DNA from: Eubacteriales bacterium
GTDB lineage: Bacteria > Bacillota > Clostridia > Saccharofermentanales > UBA5734
DNA: 33,488 nt
Reading direction: 5' to 3'
Assembly: GCA_028685755.1 (NCBI GenBank)
Contig: JAQUDJ010000002.1
Location: forward strand, 100,122-133,609
The notes below the pieces were generated by a model. The model ran no database searches. It was given only the letters and a program-made list of their open reading frames with translations, and was not told where the DNA came from. Shown in pieces: positions 15,471 through 23,509 of the stretch. The position numbers and the translations under genes were made by a program. The first letter of the stretch is position 1, and every line of letters begins with the position of its first letter.

Positions 15471-16976
15471 ATGAAATTTGCAGAACTCCTTTTGGGCCTT
15501 CAAATCGTTCGCCACGGTGGCGATTGGTCAGCAGATCTCAATCAAGTCGTTTATGATTCGCGAAAAGCCCGGCAAGGCTCACTTTTTGTATGTGTCACAG
15601 GTTTTGTTACGGATGGCCATCAGTATATTGATCAAGCCATCAACCAAGGCGTTTCAGCTTTACTTGTCGAACATGTCACACCGGCTTTATTAGCAGCTGA
15701 CTGCAAGGTTGCCTGGGCAGAAATTGCCGATACGCGGCGCGGCCTGGCCCATGTGTCGGATCGGTTCTTTGACCATCCCTCAGGCAAGATCCAAATGATC
15801 GGCATCACCGGGACCAAAGGCAAAACGACGACAACTTATATGGCTCGCGCGATTCTCGCCGCGGCGGGTCGGCAAGCGGGTCTGATTGGTACTGTCGCCA
15901 ATATCATCGGCGATCAAATCACCTACGCTTCACGCACTACGCCGGAATCATATGATTTGCAGGCACTTCTCGATGATATGGTTGTCCAAAAGCAAGATAG
16001 TTGCGTCATGGAAGTCTCATCACAAGGTTTGATGCTTGATCGTGTGTACGGTTGCGATTATCAAGTTGGCGTCTTTACCAATCTCTATAACGACCATATT
16101 GGACCGCACGAGCATGCTACCATGGATGATTACCTAGCCGCCAAGCTTCTGCTGATGTCGCGTTGTCATCAGGCCATTATCAACCGTGATCTTGAAATTT
16201 ATGACCACGTATTAGCTGCGGCACAAAACGCACAGGTTCCAGCACTCGCGTACGGTTTGTCATCCAATGCCGATATTCGGGCAGAAAACTTGCACCAAAT
16301 AACCCAAAACGGCCTGGTTGGCACGGCGTTTGATTTAGTTAGCCCGTGGTTTAGCGGCGAAGTTTTTGTTGGTATGCCTGGTAAATTCAATGTTTACAAC
16401 GCCCTTGCCGCCATTGCAAGCACCGCGTGTCTTGGTGTCGATTTTGCGGCAATTCGCCTCGGCTTAGCAACGATTGCAGTCCCAGGCCGCGTGCAACCAA
16501 TCCCGACAGGTCGCGATTTTCAAGTCATCGTCGATTATGCACATAACGCTGCCAGTTTAGATAGTTTGCTCAAAACGATGCGCGAATACACCAAGGGACG
16601 GTTGATTGTCTTGTTTGGCAACGGTGGAGATCGCGCTCGTAGCCGTCGTTTCGAAATGGGCGAAGTCGCTGGTCGTTTGGCTGATTTGACTGTCATTACC
16701 TCCGACAATCCACGGACTGAAGATCCGATGGCGATCATAGAAGATATCATCACCGGCATTGCGCCAACAGGTGGGCGCTACGAGATTGTGCCAGATCGCC
16801 GCACCGCCATTGGCTACGCGATCGACCTGGCACAACCAGGTGATATGGTCGTCATCGCCGGTAAAGGTCATGAGAATTACCAGATATTTAAAGACAAAAC
16901 GATTCACTTTGATGATGCTGAAACAGCTGCCGAAATGTTAGCCATGGCTCATTCGGCTGATGCCTCGCGAGTTTAA
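15471..16976 (+). CDS. murE: UDP-MurNAc-tripeptide synthetase, mDAP-adding
   Basis: Cytoplasmic ATP-dependent ligase that adds the third residue to UDP-MurNAc-L-Ala-D-Glu. The 501-residue protein shows the Mur ligase layout: UDP-binding N-terminal domain (VVYDSRKARQGSLF), central ATPase domain with GITGTKGKTTTTYMA (P-loop at 111-121), the TTPESYDLQ and MEVSSQGL motifs, DHIGPHEH, the AAKLLLM lysine that is normally carbamylated, and the C-terminal domain. The D412-N-P-R415 motif followed by TEDP is the meso-diaminopimelate signature; lysine-adding enzymes differ there. ATG 15471 follows a GGGAGA site by a few bases. murF begins 6 nt after the stop. Confidence 0.96.
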   Translation: MKFAELLLGLQIVRHGGDWSADLNQVVYDSRKARQGSLFVCVTGFVTDGHQYIDQAINQGVSALLVEHVTPALLAADCKVAWAEIADTRRGLAHVSDRFFDHPSGKIQMIGITGTKGKTTTTYMARAILAAAGRQAGLIGTVANIIGDQITYASRTTPESYDLQALLDDMVVQKQDSCVMEVSSQGLMLDRVYGCDYQVGVFTNLYNDHIGPHEHATMDDYLAAKLLLMSRCHQAIINRDLEIYDHVLAAAQNAQVPALAYGLSSNADIRAENLHQITQNGLVGTAFDLVSPWFSGEVFVGMPGKFNVYNALAAIASTACLGVDFAAIRLGLATIAVPGRVQPIPTGRDFQVIVDYAHNAASLDSLLKTMREYTKGRLIVLFGNGGDRARSRRFEMGEVAGRLADLTVITSDNPRTEDPMAIIEDIITGIAPTGGRYEIVPDRRTAIGYAIDLAQPGDMVVIAGKGHENYQIFKDKTIHFDDAETAAEMLAMAHSADASRV

Positions 16977-16982
16977 GCCCAG

Positions 16983-18506
16983 ATGCCTAACTGTTCGCTA
17001 AACCAAATTCTTGAATGGACGGAAGGTCAAGTCCGTGTGCCAGAGGGCCTTTTTGTGCCTGCGCAATTTGCGAACATTTCGACCGATACACGGGCGATTA
17101 ACCAAGGAGATCTTTTCTTAGCGTTACGTGGTGTTAAATATGACGGCCATGACTTTCTGAATGATGCAGCAGCCTCTGGTGCGATCGGCTTCGTCGTCGA
17201 CGCCCGTTTTGCCGCTGATCACGTTAAAGAGGTGGGTTTTTCAGGCATTTTAATTGTTGTTCCAGACACGTTAATTGCGTTACAGGCGATCGCACACGGC
17301 TACCGCAAGACATTATCAGCACCTGTGATCGGGATTACGGGCAGTGTTGGCAAAACGACCACGCGTGGCCTCATCGCTGCCTGCTTGCAGCCCGTTTTGA
17401 AAATTTGCCAGACTAGCGCCAATAACAACAATGAAATTGGCTTACCCAAGACTATCTTAACGGCGACTGCAGCTGACCAAGTCGTGATCTTAGAAATGGG
17501 CATGCGCGGCCTTGGCGAAATCGAACTGTTAAGCCACATCGCGCAGCCGGATATTGCGGTAATCACAAATATCGGGTTCTCCCATATTGAACGACTAGGC
17601 AGTCAACAGGGTATTTTACAAGCTAAATCAGAAATAATCGCCGGCTTAAAACCTGGCGGCTTATTGGTGCTAAATGCCGATGATCCGCATTTGCTAGAAC
17701 TGGCTCACATACTCCAATCGACGACCCGTATCGCCCTCGTCACCCTTGATGCAACTATTCCAATGACCTGGCCAAACGTGCCGATTTTTTGCGCCGAATC
17801 GATTACAATAGACCAAGAGACCTCACGGTTTACACTCTCTGTGCGGTCTCCCTCAGCTGATGTAAAGTCCGGAAAAGTCATTGTGCACCAACCCATTCCG
17901 GTCACCTTGCCTTTGCCTGGTCGTCATTTGATTAGCAACGCCTTATATGGCCTGGCCTGTGCCGCAGAATTAGGTGTTGACCTAGCCGTGGCGGCACAAG
18001 GGGTTGGACAATTTAGCCCGACTGGCAATCGTCAACGACTGATTCAGGCCGGCTCGATCTTGGTTATGGATGACTCTTATAATGCCAGCCCGGAATCGAT
18101 GCTTGCCGCGATGCAGACCCTCAAAATCGCAGCAACCGGACGTCGGCTCATCGCAGCCCTTGGGGGCATGCTCGAACTCGGCGATTATGCGGAGCGCGCC
18201 CACTATTTGGTTGGCCAAGGCGCTGCGGAAGCTGGATTTACACACGTTTTGGCGATCGGGCCACAGGCCGATGCTATTCGTGAAGGCTTTAATGCTTCAA
18301 TATGCAAGGATCAAGTACCCGTTGCCAGAAAAGTTGAGACGTTTACCGAACAGGCCGATTTGATTCACTATTTATTGTCAATCATATCGCCGGCCGATGC
18401 CTTGCTCATCAAAGGATCCCGTGGCTTTGCCATGGAACACGTGACAGCAGCAATCCTGCAGCGATTTGCCCCTGATCTAAAAAAGGAGAACACCACGCAT
18501 GCTTGA
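16983..18506 (+). CDS. murF: UDP-MurNAc-tripeptide:D-Ala-D-Ala ligase
   Basis: Completes the cytoplasmic pentapeptide by adding D-Ala-D-Ala. The 507 residues are slightly longer than the usual 450-460. The N-terminal domain has ISTDTRAINQGDLFLALRG, the central domain GITGSVGKTTTRG with Lys124 in the P-loop, NNNNEIGLP, LEMGMRGLGEIELL and ITNIGFSHIERLGS, and the C-terminal domain DDSYNASPESMLAAM, all MurF-specific rather than MurC/MurD. Extra length lies around residues 250-300 (a segment between the central and C-terminal domains). The stop lies inside the mraY start region, an 8-bp overlap. MurD, which acts before MurE, is not encoded in this window. Confidence 0.96.
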   Translation: MPNCSLNQILEWTEGQVRVPEGLFVPAQFANISTDTRAINQGDLFLALRGVKYDGHDFLNDAAASGAIGFVVDARFAADHVKEVGFSGILIVVPDTLIALQAIAHGYRKTLSAPVIGITGSVGKTTTRGLIAACLQPVLKICQTSANNNNEIGLPKTILTATAADQVVILEMGMRGLGEIELLSHIAQPDIAVITNIGFSHIERLGSQQGILQAKSEIIAGLKPGGLLVLNADDPHLLELAHILQSTTRIALVTLDATIPMTWPNVPIFCAESITIDQETSRFTLSVRSPSADVKSGKVIVHQPIPVTLPLPGRHLISNALYGLACAAELGVDLAVAAQGVGQFSPTGNRQRLIQAGSILVMDDSYNASPESMLAAMQTLKIAATGRRLIAALGGMLELGDYAERAHYLVGQGAAEAGFTHVLAIGPQADAIREGFNASICKDQVPVARKVETFTEQADLIHYLLSIISPADALLIKGSRGFAMEHVTAAILQRFAPDLKKENTTHA

Positions 18507-19533
18507 AGTCGTGCTGAACGTTTTGACAACTCCCTCAGTTTGGATGGCACTCACCGTGCTTGTGCTCACGATTCTGGCTGGCTTAGCTGGTCTACCGTTG
18601 CTCCGTTACCTCGGGGTCGGCCAGACAGTCCGGGATGATGGCCCTAAAACCCATTACATAAAAACGGGCACACCGACATTTGGTGGCTTCTTTTTCTTAG
18701 TCTCGATCGTCGTGGTTTATCTGATTGCAGGCCTGGTTGATGGATTTACCAATCCACAAACGATGCTTTTGTTGCTGATGTTAACTTTTGCTTTCAGTGG
18801 ATTTTTAGACGATTACATCAAAGTGCGCATCAGTAAAAAGGGTTTATCCGTTAAGCATAAAACAATACTTTTGATGACGTTCTCGATCTTGTTTACCGCA
18901 TATTATTTATTTGCAATGCCAGTTGAACCATTTCTCGTGATCCCGGGTTTACCCCAACCCATTCTGATCATGGGCTGGTGGAAATTACTGTATGCGCCGT
19001 TTGTCATTGTCTATTTATTTTTCATCACAAATTCGGTTAATTTGACTGACGGTGTCGATGGCTTAGCGAGTACTGTAACTGTAGTTTCTAGCCTAGCCCT
19101 TGTCGCAGGTGGAATGATTTTAATTCCCTTAGGCTTAGATCAGGGTCTGCTAAATGCCGGTATGGCTTACAGCGCAATGATCGCGGCCGGCTGCTTGGGC
19201 TTTTTGGTATATAATCGATACCCCGCCAAGGTCTTTATGGGTGATACCGGCTCGCAAGCGTTAGGCGCCGGTTTGGCGGGGATCGCATTGTATTATGGCG
19301 CGCCTTGGCTGTTAGGTTTTGTCGGTTTGATTTATGTTATTGAATCACTATCTGTGATTATCCAGGTTGCCTATTTCAAACGGACCGGTGGTAAGCGAAT
19401 TTTTAGAATGTCGCCAATCCACCATCACTTTGAATTAGGTGGCTGGAAAGAAACCAAAGTCGTCTTGATCTTCACTGCTGTCACATTAGTCGGTAGCTTG
19501 ATCGGACTCTATTTACTGGTTCTAGTCGGTTAA
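18499..19533 (+). CDS. mraY: Phospho-MurNAc-pentapeptide translocase MraY
   Basis: Ten-helix membrane enzyme that transfers phospho-MurNAc-pentapeptide from UDP to undecaprenyl phosphate, making lipid I. Length 344 residues is usual. Motifs in order are KTGTPTFGG, the catalytic-region D104-D-Y-I-K, N178-S-V-N-L-T-D-G-V-D187-G-L, FMGDTGSQALGAGL, and the MSPIHHHFELGG loop with H308-H310. The ATG at 18499 has an AAAAGGAGAA site and overlaps murF by 8 bp. In many Gram-positives murD follows; here ftsW comes next after 12 nt. Confidence 0.98.
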   Translation: MLEVVLNVLTTPSVWMALTVLVLTILAGLAGLPLLRYLGVGQTVRDDGPKTHYIKTGTPTFGGFFFLVSIVVVYLIAGLVDGFTNPQTMLLLLMLTFAFSGFLDDYIKVRISKKGLSVKHKTILLMTFSILFTAYYLFAMPVEPFLVIPGLPQPILIMGWWKLLYAPFVIVYLFFITNSVNLTDGVDGLASTVTVVSSLALVAGGMILIPLGLDQGLLNAGMAYSAMIAAGCLGFLVYNRYPAKVFMGDTGSQALGAGLAGIALYYGAPWLLGFVGLIYVIESLSVIIQVAYFKRTGGKRIFRMSPIHHHFELGGWKETKVVLIFTAVTLVGSLIGLYLLVLVG

Positions 19534-19545
19534 AAGGAGAACCAG

Positions 19546-20898
19546 ATGCGTTCGAACGAATTGATACCCAATCCAGGAAACCAAATACATGATAGCTCGC
19601 GCAAAATCAGCCAAGCGATTCATTTAAGTCCGCCCCTGCGAATTCATGGTGGCTTATTGATCGTCACACTATTCATGGTCTGTTTTGGTTTAGTGATGCT
19701 CTTTTCAGCAAGTATGAGCGACAGCTTTAGCGCCAATGGCGGCAATTCATTATTCTATATTGCCAAACAAGGCACGATCACCCTGATTGGTCTCATATTA
19801 GCGCTTATTTTAGCGGTTATTTTCCCGGTTTCTGCGTTTGATAAACCGATCATCACGATTTCGACGTATATTTTGACGACCGGGCTTTTAGTCTATGTTA
19901 AATTTTTCGGATCGATCGTCAACGGCGCTAAACGCTGGATTATCATCGGCCCTTTGAGCATTCAGCCCTCGGAATTTGCCAAGCTCGCCGCGGTTTTGTT
20001 TTTGGCAGGCTACTTTTCACGCTTGCGTGCTCGTCGATTACGCGGTGAAATCAAATATCGCTCGGGTCTGCACCGCTTCATTGGTGATGGCTGGCGCGAT
20101 ATTCTCAAGCCTGGCTTTTTGATGATAGTCTGGTTAGGACTGATCATTTGGCAACCCCATGTTTCGGGGTTTGCAATCTTAAGTGTCGTCATTTTGGCCT
20201 CGTTTTTAGCGGCAGGATTGCCGCTGCGTTCTTGGATTAGCGGCATCTTGCAAGCCCTCGTTATTTTAGTGATTCTGGCTGGAATTCTCTTTGCGGTTTT
20301 TAGTGTTGTCCTCAAAGAACAGACGGTTATGGATGTCATAAAGAGTAACTTTACCCACGCCTTTAAACGCGTCGAAACCTTTCAGAACGACGAAAAAGCG
20401 ACCGCAGATGAATCGTATCAGGTCGATCAGTCCGTTATTGCAATTGGTTCAGGTGGTTTAACCGGCGTCGGGCTAGGAGAAGGCCGGCAAAAATACAATT
20501 ATCTGCCGGAAGCGCATAATGATTATATTTATGCGATTATCGGCGAAGAATTAGGCTTTGCCGGAACTGTTAGCATCATTTTGCTGTTTTTGATTTTTCT
20601 AATGATTGGTCTGCGGATCGCTTGGCGAGCGAGTAATCCCTTTGCCGCGATCCTAGCTGGCGCTTACACCATTCTCATCACGACGCAAGCCTTCCTCAAT
20701 ATTGCGGTTGCGACCAATTCGATGCCGGCGACTGGCATTTCATTGCCTTTTTTTAGCTATGGTGGGACGTCTAATTTATTCTTTCTCTTGGCGATCGGAT
20801 TTATTTTGGCAGTCTCGCGGACCGGGCAAATGACGAGTGCCAAAAATCGCCGCCTCATGAATGAGATCGACATGCTAACACGTCGGGAGGGTTTATGA
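19546..20898 (+). CDS. ftsW: Septal SEDS glycosyltransferase FtsW
   Basis: Lipid II polymerase of the divisome that works with the class B PBP. The 450-residue protein has a cytoplasmic tail of about 30 residues, then about ten membrane segments. SEDS motifs are IQPSEFAKLAAVLFLAGYF, the external loop GGLTGVGLGEGRQKYNYLPEAHNDYI with candidate catalytic Asp326, the IGEELGFAGT segment and the C-terminal PFFSYGGTSNLF. The KYNYLPEAHND text and its place between mraY and murG favour FtsW over RodA; SpoVE is a possible alternative name in sporulating relatives. The start has an AAAAGGAGAA site; the 3' end overlaps murG by 4 bp (ATGA). Confidence 0.94.
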   Translation: MRSNELIPNPGNQIHDSSRKISQAIHLSPPLRIHGGLLIVTLFMVCFGLVMLFSASMSDSFSANGGNSLFYIAKQGTITLIGLILALILAVIFPVSAFDKPIITISTYILTTGLLVYVKFFGSIVNGAKRWIIIGPLSIQPSEFAKLAAVLFLAGYFSRLRARRLRGEIKYRSGLHRFIGDGWRDILKPGFLMIVWLGLIIWQPHVSGFAILSVVILASFLAAGLPLRSWISGILQALVILVILAGILFAVFSVVLKEQTVMDVIKSNFTHAFKRVETFQNDEKATADESYQVDQSVIAIGSGGLTGVGLGEGRQKYNYLPEAHNDYIYAIIGEELGFAGTVSIILLFLIFLMIGLRIAWRASNPFAAILAGAYTILITTQAFLNIAVATNSMPATGISLPFFSYGGTSNLFFLLAIGFILAVSRTGQMTSAKNRRLMNEIDMLTRREGL

Positions 20899-22073
20899 GC
20901 ACCTTGTCCGACACGCAGTTGCCGCTCGCACCACATCCTCTTGTGACCATGTCGGCGCCAAAAGTGCGGCGCTATGTGATCGCAGGCGGTGGTACAAGCG
21001 GCCATATCAATCCCGCTTTGGCCATTGCAGACCAGCTGATGCGCGACAATCCAGCGGTGGAAATTCAATTTTGCGGGACTGCTCGAGGCCTTGAAAGTCA
21101 ACTCGTACCGCGAGCTGGCTATGCATTCACTGCGATTCGGGCGCGTGGCTTGCCCCACCGCGTCAATCGCGAATTGTTCCGTGCAATCGCTGACTTTTTT
21201 GCTGGCCGTGCTCAATGCCGTAATTTACTCAAGACGTTTTGTCCTGATGCCGTCATTGGCACGGGTGGTTATGTTTGCAGTCCACTTGTAGCCGCCGCCT
21301 CCAGCTTAAAAATCCCGGTCCTCCTGCATGAACAAAACGCGTTTCCTGGGCGCTCCAATCGCTTGCTGGCCCATCGCAGCCAAGTAGTCTGCATCAGTAT
21401 GCCAGGTGCTGAAAAACACTTCAAAACCAAAGCGCCGATCATTTTGACGGGTAATCCGGTGCGGGAGATTTTTTTTAAATTAACGCGCAAAATAGCCCGG
21501 CAGCAACTCAATTGGAACGATAAGACTATTCATATTTTAGTGACCGGTGGTAGCTTAGGGGCGAAACGTTTGAATGATGCGGTATTAGGTTTGGCAGCAG
21601 ATGCCGCATTTGCTGCGCTGCAACAGTCGATATCGCTTCAGATTCATGTGGCGTGTGGTCAACGCCACATCGAAACTGTCCAAGCAGTTGCCCGAAACCT
21701 TGAATGGCTCGATGTTCACGAATACTTGCATGATCTGCCGACCTATATGGCCGCTTCGGATCTTATCGTCGCCCGTGCGGGCGCCATGACTTGTGCCGAA
21801 TTAGCTGCATTAGGAAAACCCTCACTCCTCGTGCCCTATCCATTTGCCGCAGGTGATCACCAGACTGAGAATGCCAAAGTTTCAGAACACGCCGGTGCCG
21901 CGATCCGGATCGCAGATCAGGACATGACGCCAACTCGGCTAAGTACTGAATTGGCTCAATTGCTTATGGATCCTGCTCGCCTTGAGAAAATGGGCCAACA
22001 AGCCAAAACGCTCGCTTTCCCAGATGCAGCTAGCCAAATCTGCCGTCATTTATATGCCACACAAACGCCGTAA
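20895..22073 (+). CDS. murG: UDP-GlcNAc:lipid I N-acetylglucosaminyltransferase MurG
   Basis: Membrane-associated GT28 enzyme that converts lipid I to lipid II on the cytoplasmic face. The 392 residues include an extended N-terminus of about 24 residues before the family start. The N-terminal Rossmann domain has AGGGTSGHINPALAIADQL and the lipid-contact loop GTGGYVCSPL, followed by HEQNAFPGRSNRLLA. The C-terminal UDP-GlcNAc domain has TGGSLGAKRLNDAV and RAGAMTCAELAALGKPSLL, then PYPFAAGDHQTENA. The ATG overlaps ftsW by 4 bp with a CGGGAGG site. A later ATG at 20949 would also give a plausible MurG start. Confidence 0.97.
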   Translation: MSTLSDTQLPLAPHPLVTMSAPKVRRYVIAGGGTSGHINPALAIADQLMRDNPAVEIQFCGTARGLESQLVPRAGYAFTAIRARGLPHRVNRELFRAIADFFAGRAQCRNLLKTFCPDAVIGTGGYVCSPLVAAASSLKIPVLLHEQNAFPGRSNRLLAHRSQVVCISMPGAEKHFKTKAPIILTGNPVREIFFKLTRKIARQQLNWNDKTIHILVTGGSLGAKRLNDAVLGLAADAAFAALQQSISLQIHVACGQRHIETVQAVARNLEWLDVHEYLHDLPTYMAASDLIVARAGAMTCAELAALGKPSLLVPYPFAAGDHQTENAKVSEHAGAAIRIADQDMTPTRLSTELAQLLMDPARLEKMGQQAKTLAFPDAASQICRHLYATQTP

Positions 22074-22893
22074 ACAATCGCCTAAAGGGCGCACCCCTCG
22101 TCAGCTGTCTACGTCGCGCAACCGCTGGATTGGCTTTTTAAGCTTGCTGGTGCTTGTGGCACTCGTCATTTTTCTCCCAGCTTTTCATGCACAAGAAATC
22201 CGTGTTTCACCGACACGCGCAATGACCGCTGATCAGATTCGGGCAGTTGTCCCAATCAAACCCAATCAACATTTGCTGGTCGGCCTTGGCCCAGATTTGA
22301 TGCATGCTTTGCGATTGCGCAATCGCAAGGCCGAATCACAATTAAGGGCGAATTTTCCCTATATACGTGATGTTGAAGTGCGCTTAGATTTTCCAGGTGC
22401 CATCAATATTGTCATTGAAGAACGCATTGAAGTGGCCTATGTGGCAATCCCAGACGGCTGTGTGATGTTAGATAAAGAAGGCTTTGCGCTCCGGATTTTA
22501 CCAGAATCACCTTCTGGCATTCCCTTTATTTCAGGTGTTCAAGTCACATCCTTAATCCTCGGTCAAAAGTTGACAGTCAGCTCACTACCGGAGATGAATG
22601 GTGCGGTCAGTACGCTCAGTGCTATAATTGATGCCGACAAAGATACCCGAACACCTCAGAAATTACTTAGTCAGATCCGTTCGATTCGCCCATTATCCGA
22701 CGGCCGCTTATTCTTAACCCTTGCACTGCCAGCCACTGGCGATGAGCTCACCGTTACAGCTGAAAATAGTGCAGATCTACTTGATGATATGCTCTGGTTG
22801 CGCTTCGCTATGGATCAAGGCGCACTCAACGATCGCGGCAAAGGGGTCCTGGATTTAACCGGTTCCCGCAAGATATTTATCCCAGACGCCTGA
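22054..22893 (+). CDS. ftsQ: Cell division protein FtsQ/DivIB
   Basis: Bitopic divisome protein of about 279 residues: a short, very basic cytoplasmic tail (PHKRRKQSPKGRTPRQ), one membrane helix (about residues 27-46, GFLSLLVLVALVIFLPAF), a POTRA domain (EIRVSPTRAMTADQIRAVV through FPYIRDVEVRLDFPGAINIVIEER) and a beta domain (VAYVAIPDGCVMLDKEGFAL). The start is uncertain: ATG 22054 overlaps murG by 20 bp with no clear ribosome site; ATG 22024 or TTG 21982 would extend the tail. Translational coupling to murG is likely. The C-terminal part is only weakly conserved, as usual. Confidence 0.88.
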   Translation: MPHKRRKQSPKGRTPRQLSTSRNRWIGFLSLLVLVALVIFLPAFHAQEIRVSPTRAMTADQIRAVVPIKPNQHLLVGLGPDLMHALRLRNRKAESQLRANFPYIRDVEVRLDFPGAINIVIEERIEVAYVAIPDGCVMLDKEGFALRILPESPSGIPFISGVQVTSLILGQKLTVSSLPEMNGAVSTLSAIIDADKDTRTPQKLLSQIRSIRPLSDGRLFLTLALPATGDELTVTAENSADLLDDMLWLRFAMDQGALNDRGKGVLDLTGSRKIFIPDA

Positions 22894-22907
22894 CAGGAGG
22901 ATCTTAC

Positions 22908-23273
22908 ATGTTTCCACTCATCGGCTTGATCGCTGGTTTATTAATCGGCTTACTGCTCAACATTGATATTCCAAGTGCCTATTCATCCTATGTTGCCGTT
23001 GGGATACTTGCCGCTATCGATTCTGTAGTCGGTGCGATCACCGCCAATCTTAAAAATAAATTCGACACGCGGATGTTTGTCACGGGGTTTCTAGGCAACA
23101 GCGCGATCGCTGTTCTGCTCGCTGCCCTCGGCGATCAGCTCGATTTGCAGCTCTCACTTGCAGCCATTTTTGCTTTTGGTAACCGCATATTTGTTAACAG
23201 TTCGACAATCCGTCGGTTATTGATCGAACGATTAGATCAAAAACGTGCCGCGCGAAAGGTACCCACCCCGTAG
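22908..23273 (+). CDS. sbp: Small basic protein Sbp (DUF1290)
   Basis: Membrane protein of 121 residues with three or four hydrophobic segments and a basic C-terminus (RRLLIERLDQKRAARKV). The N-terminal PLIGLIAGLLIGLLLNIDIP and the AAIDSVVGAITANLKNKFD and FGNRIFVNSSTIRR motifs are characteristic of the DUF1290/Sbp family, found between divIB and ftsZ in Gram-positives. Function is not established; conserved position implies a link to division or envelope assembly. A strong CAGGAGG site precedes the ATG. It is the last gene of the mraZ block before the 236-nt gap to ftsZ. Confidence 0.93.
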   Translation: MFPLIGLIAGLLIGLLLNIDIPSAYSSYVAVGILAAIDSVVGAITANLKNKFDTRMFVTGFLGNSAIAVLLAALGDQLDLQLSLAAIFAFGNRIFVNSSTIRRLLIERLDQKRAARKVPTP

Positions 23274-23353
23274 AATCGATCATTTGCAGCAATTCCAAAC
23301 CCATCCGAAATATCATTGAAAGTTCCCATATGTTGTAATCAACGGTTAAAACA

Positions 23354-23395
23354 ACACCAAATATTGTTGTTTACCAGCAACAATTGGTGTAAAAT
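23354..23395 (+). promoter_or_regulatory. ftsZ promoter candidate inside a long dyad
   Basis: TTGTTT (23367-23372) and TAAAAT (23390-23395) are 17 bp apart and form a plausible promoter with a weak -35. The same bases carry an imperfect dyad: ACACCAA (23354-23360) and TTGTTG (23364-23369) mirror CAACAA (23378-23383) and TTGGTGT (23384-23390), giving 13 bp arms with a 3-base bulge (ATA) in the left arm and an 8-base centre. The dyad covers the -35 and the spacer, as expected for an operator. As DNA or RNA it would also form a hairpin. Confidence 0.5.
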
Positions 23396-23405
23396 CGTAA
23401 CAAAT

Positions 23406-23480
23406 GGGCCAATAATGCCCTGAGTTTTGTACATTACCGGTCGCCTTATTGGCACTCCGGTTATCCGGATCTGTCGATCC
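23406..23480 (+). promoter_or_regulatory. Structured 5' leader of ftsZ
   Basis: Several hairpins can be drawn in the leader: GGGC (23406-23409) with GCCC (23417-23420); ACCGG (23436-23440) plus GCC (23443-23445) with GGC (23451-23453) plus CCGGT (23457-23461) around TTATT; GGATC (23467-23471) with GATCC (23476-23480). An alternative long-range pairing, GCCAATAA (23408-23415) with TTATTGGC (23446-23453), would exclude the first two. No known riboswitch class was recognised. The ftsZ ribosome site GAGAGGAGA (23494-23502) lies just after. Confidence 0.35.
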
Positions 23481-23509
23481 ACCTTTTACAGACGAGAGGA
23501 GATACTACT

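Noticed and set aside
16557-16907. Antisense frames over murE, ftsZ, recG and other genes, some above 100 codons.
   Set aside because: They mirror strongly coding + strand genes, show no recognisable motifs and have no ribosome sites; all are treated as shadows.
23364-23383. TTGTTG...CAACAA at the ftsZ promoter as a Rex redox-repressor site.
   Set aside because: Rex sites have the form TTGTTAAnnnnTTAACAA, 18 bp. Here the inner bases and the 20-bp length do not fit.
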